Shown: in pieces, positions 33,256-44,900 of the stretch | How positions within the stretch are numbered: the first letter of the stretch is position 1 | Layout of the letters: the number at the start of each line of letters is the position of its first letter | Assembly (NCBI RefSeq): GCF_028769735.1 | Contig: NC_088186.1 | Span: 8,959,001 to 9,023,000 of the forward strand | Direction: 5' to 3' | Origin: Zonotrichia leucophrys gambelii | Taxonomy: Eukaryota > Chordata > Aves > Passeriformes > Passerellidae | Length of the DNA stretch: 64,000 bases | The notes under the pieces: model-generated | Told to the model about the DNA's origin: nothing | The model's input: the letters and a program-made list of their open reading frames with translations, nothing else | Database searches by the model: none | Made by a program: the position numbers and the translations under genes

Positions 33256-34041
33256 TTTATTTTCCCTATAAACAGGCAGGACAAAGGGGAACTTTCCTTC
33301 TAGCTGTGACTAGAAGTACACATGTTTGCTCCATGCTGGGACATTCCAACCATCCCTGTTACACCTGGAAACAGAGGGTGCTGAGCTTCCCTCAGTTTCC
33401 AAGTGCCAGCAGGTGCAGATGCCCACGAAGGCACCCAGTGCTGCAGTGCCTGGCTCTACACCACTAAAATCCCTCTCAGTGAGACAGAGACTCAAAACCG
33501 AGGCAGGATTTGGGGGGGATTAACATTTTCACCCCTTTGCAGCTCTTGGTGCCTGGCTGGGAGGGAGGTGCTGGAGCAGCAGCACACTGGGCTCTCCCAG
33601 GCTCACCAGGGCCACTTTCCAGCCCAGTCCTGGGCCATCAATGCTCCAACCATTTGTGCACTTGATCCTGCAAAGAAAAGCTCCTTTCCTTCTCCTTTTC
33701 CCAAGCTGGCACTGGTTTTGCTTCTTTTTTTTTTTTTTTCTCACAGACAGTTCCCAGCAATTATAATTCTCAAACCTCCCCCAAGCAGTCATTAAATCAG
33801 CACCTTCTCATATATAATATATACATATATAATATATTTATAATTTATAGAGAAATGACTTCTGTAAACAATATTCCTCTACTCCAGAAGGAAATGGAGT
33901 CCAGGCCATAACACAGCTCCAAACACAGCAGCTCTGTGGAGCAGCTGGGAGCCCTGTGCCACCTCCAGCTCCGTTTGTCCCCACTGGGATGGCTCTTGGG
34001 TGGGGACACAACCGGCTGGCTCGGTTTGCGTGGCACCACTT
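33256..34041 (-). other. Probable 3' UTR of the collagen gene
   Basis: No coding signal. Candidate minus-strand polyadenylation signals are TATAAA at about 33837-33842, inside a short AT-rich stretch, and AATAAA at 33256-33261. Which one is used cannot be told from sequence. Confidence 0.4.
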
Positions 34042-34191
34042 TCAGCTGAAGCAAACTGGTCCGACTGTGAAACCAAACTGGTGCGAGGCGTCGCCGTTGT
34101 GGAACACAGCCAGGTCCCGCAGGGGCAGCAGCCACAGCTCCTCCGTGCTGAACTGGAAGATGGTGTCGGCGATGGAGGACTCGTTGTCCAG
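34042..34191 (-). CDS. Collagen C-propeptide exon E55 (last coding)
   Basis: 150 bp with the TGA stop, phase 0. Begins [18 protein letters not shown], continues [10 protein letters not shown] and ends [13 protein letters not shown], the canonical C-terminus containing C8. The length matches the last coding exon of other fibrillar collagens. Confidence 0.95.
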   Translation of the reverse strand: MDNESSIADTIFQFSTEELWLLPLRDLAVFHNGDASHQFGFTVGPVCFS

Positions 34192-35867
34192 CTGAAATAA
34201 CCACCAGGGACAGCTGAGTGCCACCAAACCCCTCAGCTGAGGGCCTGGAGCTCCCTTGGCTCCATCCCCAGCCTCTCCTGGCATTTCCAAGCTGGTTCCT
34301 CCCCTTTGTCACATCCCCAGAGCAGGAAGCTCCTTGGGCAAAAGGAATGGATGTTTTCCATCCCCATCCCACCCTGTGCAGCTCATCCTCTGTCCATCCA
34401 AACTGCAGGCTTCAAACTCTCAAAGGAATGGATGTTTTCCATCCCCATCCCACCTTGTGCAGCTTCATCTCCCCGCTCCATCCCAAACTGCAGGGCTACA
34501 AACACTCTCCAAAGGAATGGATGTTCTCCATCCCCATCCCACCCTGTGCAGCTTCATCCCCCCGCTCCATCCCAAACTGCAGGGCTTCAAACACTCTCCA
34601 AAGGGCTCTGCCAAATGTAGGGAGCATTTTGCAGGTGTGATGTATGTTATAAAATCATTTGTGCTAAAGGAAATGAAAACCACAGCATTTTGTGTACAAA
34701 GCCAGTGTTGGACAATGAGCAGTAATAGGCAAAGTGATAAAAATGGAGATTCAGGTGTCATCAGATGACTGTCTCCAGGGATGGATATTTCAAGGGATTT
34801 TTTCTGTCTGACAAGACCCCAGCAGAAGGCATTTCATAGGCATCATCAGAAGTTTATCCCAGAAAGTTTTCACCTGACAGGATTCCAGCAATTCTCCACC
34901 GGTTCTGGGAAGTGTGGTAGCAAGAAAGACAAACTACAATAATAGACTAAAATGTGCTAAAGAAGACCCCAAAAGACTGTATAAAACAGACCCCAGAAAT
35001 GACATTTGGAGACCCCCAGGGACTTTGGTATGATAGAGGCCAAATCCTAACCCTCCCTGACCATGATCACCTGGGTCAAAGTCGAAATTGCTTGTGGCTT
35101 TTTCCAAATGTATACTTTGATAATTTAATAAAGTATTACATTTAATGAATATTAAATATATATAAATAAAATATAGAATTATAAAAAATTATATTATATA
35201 TTATATATTATGTAAAATATAAATATGTATTATATATTTTTATAGATTTCATTTATATATATCTATATATAAATATATAAATATATATATTATATAGTAT
35301 ATATTATATATAAATATATATATGTATATATAAATATTATTATATAAAATATATAACTAAAATTAAAAATTAAATTTAAAATTAAATTGAAAAAATTAAA
35401 CATAATTAAAAATAAAAATTAAGATTAATATAAAATAAATATTAAGGATTTAATTTAAAAATATATTTTATAATAATTCTTATTAATAATCAAAATTATT
35501 TATTTAAAACAAATAATTCTAGATTATTTATTAATATATTTATTATTAATACGATTATATTTATACTAAGAATAAATTATTATAAATATATTACTATAGT
35601 ATCATTATATTATCATAAATAATAATTATTATAAATAATAATAATTATAAATAATTAAAACTAAAATATAAAAATAAAAATATAAAAATACTATAATATT
35701 TAATATCATATTATACTATATATAAATAAATATTTTATTAAAATATTAAAATATCGAAATTAAAGATAGAAAAATAAATTATAGATATTAATAAATTATT
35801 ATATTAATTGTTTATTATAATTATTTATTAAGTAAACAAATTATTATTATTATTATTATTATTAATA

Positions 35868-35913
<46 letters not shown>

Positions 35914-38900
35914 TAATAATAATAATAATTTATTACTTTATTAATAAAGTATTTAATAAATAATTTATTAGTTTTTAAATTGGAGCATGCATGTATAACC
36001 GGGCGCAAGGGCTGCCGGTGGCTCACCAGGCAGCCGTGCAGGCTGGCGCTGTAGCTGTGCTGCCGGGAGTCGCTGAGGAAGCGGATTTCCGTGCGGGGCT
36101 GGGGCCGGCGGCGCTGCGGGGCCGCTCTGCACGAGTACGAGACCTGCTGGGCGGCGCGGTGGCTGTGCAGGCGCAGGAAGCGCAGCTGCACCGGGCTGGC
36201 CCCCGCGTATTCCAGCTGCGGGGAAATCCGGCGGGAAAAATGCCTGGTTTAGCATTGGCTTTTCGCAAATGTTAAAATGAATATTGTTTGTGTTGTGTTA
36301 GAAAGTGATGCTGTATTAGTTTTCTTAAGTAGTGTGTTAAATATAGTTTTAGGTTATAATATAATGTTAAAATAGAAACTATGCTATGTAAGATACTTTT
36401 TTAAAGAAAGGACTTGCACCAGATAGCAGCCACAGGACACCTGAATCTTTCAGAGAAAGAGAATTTATTGCTCCATTATCAGAAGAAACTAACTTCTTCC
36501 CGCCTCACTCAGCCCTGAAGATCCTTCAGGATTAAGAGGAAGAAGCTGACATTCACCAGACAGAAATCCTTTGTTTCAATGGATTTATGCATCATGTATG
36601 AGATATTTGAATATGCAACAGGCTGTTGTTTTTAAGGGTTAATCCTCTGTTAACATGGGTCCTTTTTTGGGCTTATTTTGCCCAGAAAAAGGTACCCGGA
36701 CTGTCCCTAACTCTTCATTATTATTGTCTCATATGGTCCTAATCCAAATTGTCCAAATTATTATTACTCTAATTATATTGCTATTTTAAAAACCATTTTA
36801 TTAGTATTAAACTTTTAAAATTTTAGAAACAAGTGATGGCATTTTTCACATCCAGAGTGTGGGGGCTGCACTCCCCCAAGACTAAACCCTGGCAGGGTCC
36901 AGCTGCCTGTTCAGCACTGGGGTTCCTCACAGAAGGAATGTCACATCCCTCTGTGCACAGCCAGAGGACATGGGTGCTCTCCTGTAGCCATGATATCTTC
37001 TAAAAAATCCCTTTCCTAAGGATTTTTTCTCCTGGCAAACTGAGAGGCCTCAGGAACAAAATGTAAACAATGATTATCTGCTGCTGTGGAATGCAACAGG
37101 TGCATCTGTGATTGGCCCATGTTGGTTGTTTCTAATTAATGGCCAATCACAGTCAGCTGGCTTGGACTGTCTGGTCAGTCACAGCATTTTGTTATCATTC
37201 TTTTCCTTTCCTTTCAAGCCTTCTGATGAAATCTATTCTTTTAGTATAGTTATAATATATAATTTTCTTTTAATATATTATATAATAAAATAATACATCA
37301 GCCTTGTGAAATATGGAGTCAAGATTCTCATCTCTTCCCTCATCCTGGGACCCCTGCAAATTCCCACACTGTCCCAGTACTGCAGGTGGCACTTGGAGAC
37401 CCCAACCCAGCTCTGTCCCCCCATGGCTGTTCCAGCCGGGCACTCACCAGGAAGCCCCCAGGCAGGGTGCTGAACCACTCAAAGGTGTTCTCAGAGCTGT
37501 AGGTGCTCAGCCAGGCCTTGATGGGGATCTGAGGGGAGAGGGGACAATTGTCACACTGTCCCAGCAGGGGATAGTGGCGCTGACAGGACAAGGAGCCAGC
37601 ACAGAGCTCCTGTGTGTCCCTGCAGTCTGGGACACACCGGGACCAGGATCCTCACTCCCTGCCAGGACAGAGGGCACCACAGCAAGGGGCTGTCACCATA
37701 GCCAGGGACTGGGCACCACAGCCAGGGATTGGTCACTACAGCAAGGGACTGGTCACCACAGCGAGGGACTGGGCACCACAGCCAGGGAACGGGCACCACA
37801 GTCAGGGACCGGTCACCACAGTGAGGGACTGGTCACCACAGCCAGGGACTGGTCACTACGGCCAGGGATTGGTCACTACAGCGAGGGACTGGTCACTACA
37901 GTGAGGGACTGGTCACCACAGCCAGGGACTGGTCACTACACTGAGGGACTGGTCACTGCAGTGAGGGACTGAGCACCACAGCCAGGGACTGGGCACCACA
38001 GCCAGGGACTGGGCACCACAGCCAGGGACTGGGCACCCTGTCCCTCTCCAGCCCCACCAGCCCTTGTCCCCACCCACGCTGAGGGGTCCCTCGGGGCTGC
38101 AGCTGCCCCATAAAAGCCACCCCATACCTGGTTTTGCACAGGGGCAATGCAGGTCTCCCCCCCGGCTGTGAAGTTGCAGAAGGCTCTCAGTGCATCCTGG
38201 GGGCTGCCCTGGTTGGGGTCGATGTAGTATTGCCCTGGAGGGAGGAGAGGACAGCCCTGGCACCCAGGTTTGGCACAGGGAGGGTGCCACACAGTGCCAT
38301 CCCACCCCAGGCTGCCAGCCTGTTTCTGCAGGGATGCCCACAAAGCCCATCTGACCTCATTCCCCAAAATTTCTTTATTTCAAAGAGCTGCCTGTCCCTT
38401 CAGGCTCTGGAGACCAGGCCAGGCCCAGGGGTGCCCCCCATGCCCCGGTACCATCGGGCAGGCCGGGGTGAGCCAGCAGCAGCTCCTTGCAGGTGGTGGC
38501 TGGGTGGGTTTTGGTGCCATTGGGATGCTCCACGAGGGCTTGGAGCTCCCGGCTCAGGGTGTCCAGCAGAGCCCAGACCAGGGTGTAATTCAGGTGGTTG
38601 GAGGAATAAATGAGGTGCTGAAAGAAAAAGGAGGGGATATCACCAAGCTGACCATAGATCCCCCCACCAGGAGCATCATCAGGGATGGCACATGGAGGGG
38701 ACAAGGACAAGCAGGGGGACAGAGGGAGTAGCTGGATTTTCTGGGTCCTGGTGCACAGGGGACCTCAGAAGGAGCAGAACATGGGGAGAGCATCCCTGGC
38801 AGCCCCTTCCTGTCACAGACATATTATCTTAAAATCTTTTCATTAAGATCTTTCCTCCTGAGAAGCTGAGATGCCTCAGAGGAGAAAAACAACAATAATT

Positions 38901-41900
38901 ATCTGTTGCTGTGGAATGCGACAGGTGCACCTTTGATTTGTTTTATGTGGTTGCTTTTAATTAATAACTAATTACAGTCTAGCTGTCTCAGACTCTCTGA
39001 TCAGTCATAAGATTTTATTATTATTTTATTCTTTTTTTGCCAACTTTCTGATGAAATCTTTTTTCTGTTTCTGGTGTAGTTTTAATATAGCAATATAATA
39101 TAATATAATATAATATAATATAATATAATATAATATAATATAATATAATATAAATCAACCTTCTAAAACAAAGTCACGTTTCTCATCTCTTCCCTCATCC
39201 TGGGACCCCTGTGAACACCACCACACCTTCCCTCCTGGGCAAGGGTCACTCACCTGCAGCTCCTCCTGGGACAGCATCACTGCAGGCCCGCTGGGACCAG
39301 GGGGGCCAGCCACACCCTGGGGGACAATGACAGTGCTGGTGGCACTGGCTGCTGCCCACGAGCCCCTCAGCAGCTCCTCCACCAGTGCCAGCAGCTGGGC
39401 ATCCCCATGGAGTGACAACATGGCATGGCAGAGCCTCACTGCAAGGTTTGGGGGAGTGGGTGACCCAGATTTTGGGCTGGGGGGAGTTTGTGGCTCTGCT
39501 TACCGGCATCCCTGGGGTGCCCCTGGGGCCTGGCAGGCCTGGGAAGCCTCTCAGCCCCTGCCAGAGGAGGAGGTGCAGAAGGGAAGGAAAGAAGGGGGGA
39601 GATGCTGCTGTGCTGAGCTGCACCCCCAGAGAGGGAAAGAGGGGAAGGATCCCACTGATCCCCCTCCAGCTGCTCCCCACCACTTACTTTGGGTCCAGAC
39701 AAGCCCTGGAAGGAAAGGACAGGACCAGGATAAGAGGGAGGCAGTGGGATCAAAGCTGCATCCCTGTGGGGTGAGGAGTGAACCCCAAACATGCAGGAGG
39801 AAAAGGACTCACCGGTGTCCCAGGAATTCCAGGCTGTCCCTGTGGGCCAGGGGGGCCAGTGTCACCCTGCAGGGACAACAGAGAGCTCAGGACATCCCCC
39901 AGCCCTGCATCCTTCTACAACCCAGCCCCGCGTCCTTCTACAACCCAGCCCCTTCCCCAGCTGGATTTTATATAGAAAAACAAGGAATTCACCCCAAATA
40001 CTCATTTCAGTCCCTGACAATCCCTCTCCACCCTGCCTTTACCTGCCTTCCCTTGGGTCCTGGTCTCCCAGGGACACCGTGGGGTCCTGGCTTGCCCTGG
40101 AAACGGGCAGGATGTCACACAGGGTGACAAGGGACAGGGGGAAGGAAAAGAGCAAAATTTGTCACACACCTTGAAGCCATCATCCCCTTGCTGGCCCAGG
40201 TCACCCTTGCTGCCCTTCTCACCCTAGGAGAGAGTCAGGGAGAGCTGTGGTGGCAAAGGGAAGGACAGAAGCCCCAGGACACCAACATGGATGGGGAAAT
40301 TCCCACTCATGGCTGGGCTGCAAAATTTCTGGAGCAAAAACCCCAAACACCAGAGAATTGTTCCAGATAATTCACTGTCCCCTCATTGCTGGGACAGAGG
40401 CAGCAGCAGGGATGAAAGGATCATCCCAGACTAAAACATCTCTCAGGAAAACCTTGGAAATTGCAAGGAAGCACTTGGAGAGAATAAAGAAGATTCTTGG
40501 TGTGCTGAAAGCAGAAGCAGGGAAAAATCCCAGCACAGCCTCCCCTCTGGGTGCTCTCCCAGGAGCTGCTCACTGAGCTGACAATAAATTTAAAGTTTTA
40601 ATGATTCCCAAAGTTTTCTTTTCCTGAAGGCTCAGAGCAGCTTCCTATTGCCTGGGATGGGATGGGATCAATGGGACAGGATGGGATGGGATCAATGGGA
40701 TAGGATGGGATGGGATCAATGGGATGGGATCAATGGGATCGATGGGATGGGATCAGTGGGATAGGATGGGATCAATGGGGTGGGATCGATGGGATATGGG
40801 ATCAATGGGATAGGATGAGATGGGATGTGCTCAGTTTCTCCAGCCAAGGATCCATCAGGAATGGCACAAGGGAGGTTCAGCTCATGGTACATCAGCATCA
40901 ATGCTGAGAGCAGGGATTTAAAGGCTCCACACTGCTGCTTGCAACTCCAGGAGGATGGAAAAGCTGCAAAAGGACTGGATTTGGGAGAAAATCTAAAGGT
41001 TCCATCTCCCAGCACTTGGGGACATGGCAGCCAACTGCCAGAGAAAGATGGTGCAGCCATCAGGGTTCAAAAAGAGGGGAATAAGGGATGGCATTCATCA
41101 AATTCAATGCCACCCTGTGCCCAGTGTCCCTGCTGTGCCTGGCACGTGTCCCCTACCTTGTGTCCTTTTGGTCCAGGGTCTCCTTTGATGCCCTTCAGCC
41201 CCGGGATGCCCTAAGAGAGAAACATGGAACTGCCTCACCCTGGGCTGAGCTGCTCCTGTCAGCCCCTGGCAAGGAGGGCCCTCCCCACACCTGAGGATCC
41301 TGAGGATTTCAGGCAGTTTTAGAAGCTCTGAGTAATTTTCTCATTTTTTCTTTGATTTTTGCTTTCAGGAGGATCCATCATCGAAGCCCATTAAAAATGC
41401 GCTGGAGGTGCCTTGGCTCCCTGAGAATATCCAGCCTGGGGAATTTTGTGAAGTTGCCAGTTGGGCTTTTTTTTTTATTTTAAGCAGAGAAAAAAGCAAT
41501 TTCTAGTAATCAAAAGAAATATTTGTGTCCTTTTTTCTGGCTGCAGTTTGTCCCTCTGTGACAGCTCTCTGGGAAGGTGGGCACAGTCCCACCAGAGCTC
41601 AGCACTGCCTGGCATCAGACACATACATAAAAGAAGGATTTGGCCTCCAGAGCCACATTTTGGGGATGATGTGATTTGTCTGACTGCACACACCCTCCTG
41701 GGAAGTTAATTTGGGAGGAGAAGACAGGAGGAGATGGATGAACCATTTAAAAATTCCCTCATTTTAAACAGATCCCTCCTTGCTGACACAGTGGGGTCAA
41801 ACAGGGAGCAGCCAGCACCCCAAAACCCCACACTGATACTCACATAGAGTCCCTGGGGGCCTTGGGGTCCTGGAAGTCCTTTGTCACCTGGGTAGCCCTG

Positions 41901-44900
41901 AAATGCAAAGGGAGAAGCCCTGGCTGTGCCCAGGGTGATGCTCCAGGGCAGGGAGTGCAGCCCATGGGGGCTGTGGGTGATGCCCCTGTTGGGCTGGGGG
42001 GCTCTGGGGGGGTGCAGAGCCCTCAGTTATGGTTTATTCATTTCTAACCCTGGTCTCAGGCAGGTGGGAGCACCCCCAAACTGCCAGGGGGGCAGAGCAG
42101 CCTGACAAAGCCACCTACCTTGTGTCCCCAGGGACCCCGTGGGGGCTGCTGGCCCATCTTGCCTCGCTTGCCCTGGGGACCACAGGTGAAAGACTCACAG
42201 GTAGTTCCAAACTGATCCAGCCACCCCTTGCCCCTCCAGGATCCCCTCTCCAGGGATTCTGAGCCCCCAGAAAACTGGGACCACCCTGCAGAGGCTCCAA
42301 GGAGCAGCTCCCTGCCACCCTGGTGGGGACAGCAGTGCCATTTACCCGTCTGCCAGCTTCTCCTGGGACCCCTCTGTCCCCTTCCTGGCCAGCATCGCCC
42401 TGGGAGAAGAGGAGAGGGGGGATGTGGGTCTCCAACAGCTCAGCCACATCCCAGGACTGGGCAGGAGGAGATGGGGACAGAGCCCAGCAGGCACTGGGGG
42501 ATTCTGGAGATGGGCACCAAGAGCTGGGGAGGCCCCTGTGCCCCCCAAGCCAGGCTGGAGGCAGGATATGCCAGCCCCTCATCCCAAAACCAGCCCAGGA
42601 GCATCCTGTGCTTGCCAGGTGGGGAAAAACAGATCCTCCTGGGCAATTCCCACTGTTTGCTCTCCATGGTCCCCCCAGCTCAGGCCTGCCCACCCCATGC
42701 CCACTGGGCAGACCCCTCAGGTGCCATCCCCAGGGGAGGACTTTGGGGGTACCTTATCTCCTTTGCAGCCTTTCCGTCCTTTAGGGCCAGCTTGTCCAGG
42801 AGCCCCCTAAAATCCCAAAGGAGAAGGAAACTCCTCTGTGAGGATGCTGTGCCAGGGATGCCCCTCCTGGCTTCCCTCCCTGCCTTGCCCCAGTGTGCTC
42901 AGGAAGATACTCTAAGCTGCAATATTCCCTTTGGGATTTTCCCTCTCACTGGAGCAGGGAGGGTTCAGCAGGAGCAGGAAATGGTGCCTGCATTGGACTT
43001 TTACACCTCCAGGAGATGCCAGCATCCTCCAGCCTCTTTCAGGGAGAACCATCACTCCCACCATTTGTCCATTCCACTGGCTCCATCCCACTCCTCACCA
43101 TTTGTCCTGGCTTTCCTGGCTCTCCTGGCTCCCCTTTTGCACCCACCAGGCCCTAAGAAGGAAAACAGAATTCAAGGCAAATCCAAACCTTTGGGTTATT
43201 CAGATATTTGGGTTTTTCAGTGAGGGACACAGGTGTGGGAGGCTTGAAAAGCTGGGGCAGGGAATGGGGCAGAGAGGAGCCTGCTCACCTCAGTGCCACT
43301 CAGCCCGGTGGCTCCAGCTTCACCCGGTGGCCCGAGAGTCCCCTGAGTTCATTTGGGGACAAACCATGAGGCTGGCAGCAGGGGAGGGCACAGCTGGGGT
43401 GTTGTCCCCAGGGAGAGCTGTGCCAGGGATGTCCCCATGGAGCAGAGGTGTTACCTGCCGGCCTGGCTGGCCCTTGGTGCCCAGCACTCCTCTGGCTCCC
43501 TCGTGCCCGGCGTAGCCCCGGAGCCCAGGGGCACCTGCCAGGCCCCGAGCGCCCTGTGAGCCCTGCAGGGCACAGAGAGGGGGACACTGCTCACCCCTGT
43601 CCTCAGCAGGGCCCGAGCAGCTGCACCCCGAGGGACTGCAGCTGCACTGAGCTTTGCAAATCAAACTGCAGTTTATTCCACAGTAAATCCCCCTGGAGTT
43701 TATTCCACAGAAAACACCCCTGGGGTTTATTCCACAGCAAACACCCCTGGGGAATAAACTCTGGGGTTTATTCCACAGCAAATCCCCCAGAGTTTATTCC
43801 ACAGCAAACCCCCCTGTGTCACAGACATCTTTTATGAAAAATCCTTTCATAAAAGGATCCTTTCTCAGGATTTTTCCTCCTGAGAAGCTGAGAGACCTCA
43901 GGAACAAAATGTAAACATTGATTATCTGCTGCTGTGGAATGCAACAGGTGCATCTGTGATTGGTCTTATGTGGTTGTTTCTAATTAATGGCCAATCACAG
44001 TCAGCTAGCTTGGACTTTCTCCGAGTCACAAGATTTTGTTATCATTCCATTCTTTTTCCTTTGCTTGCAAGCCTCCTGATGAAATCCTTTCTTCTATTCT
44101 TTTAATATAGTTTTAATATAATATTTTATACATATATATATATATATCATAAAATAATAAATTAGCCTTCTGAAACATGCAGCCAGATCCTTGTCTCTTC
44201 CCTCTTCCCGGGACCCCTGTGAACGCCACCACACCCCTGCAGTTTATTCAACAGCAAACCCCCTGGAATTTATTCCACAGCAAATATGCCCAGAGTATTC
44301 CACAGCAAATCCTCCTGGGGTTTATTCCACAGCAAATCTGCCCAGGGTTTATTCCACAGCAAACCCCCTGCAGTTTGTACACCTGGAATTTATTTCAGAT
44401 CCTGACCTCTCCCAGCAAATCACCCAATCTAAAGGCTTGGAGAAACCTGGTCTGTGGAAGGTGTCCCTGCCCATGGCAGGGGATGGATCCAAAGAGCTTT
44501 GAGGCCCCTTCCAACCCAATTCTAGGATTTCATAAGGGCATGTCTTGCCTGGGCAGAGTGGCACTGCAATGTGGCAAAACTGGGATGCAGGTGGGATTTA
44601 TCCTGCAGCTGAGCTTGGGGCATCCATAACACATCTAGGGCTCTCTGCCATACCCAGAATGCCCCTCCTGGGGCACTGGGCAGCTCCTGGAGCCACAGGA
44701 CACCTGTGGGTCTGCTCCTGGGAGGGGAAATCAGCCCTGGAACTGCCTCAGGCAGATTGCAGCAGCCCAGGGTTACCTGTGTAACAGCCCTGGCACTTGG
44801 GCATGGCTTTTAACAGCTCTATTAACATTCCTTTCTTAACACCTCTATTAAAATTCCTTTTGGGAGCTTCTGCTGTGGGAAATCCAAGGAAGCAGTGACT

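Noticed and set aside
39254..39438. A 185-bp version of exon E50 starting [12 protein letters not shown]
   Set aside because: It would enter in the wrong phase after E49 and create a frameshift. The internal acceptor GTCCCCCAG|GGT gives 63 bp, phase 0 and continuous Gly-X-Y.
43817..44233. Possible full-length endogenous retrovirus
   Set aside because: All LTRs here are solo, bounded by their own short duplications; no gag, pol or env-like frame was seen between any pair.
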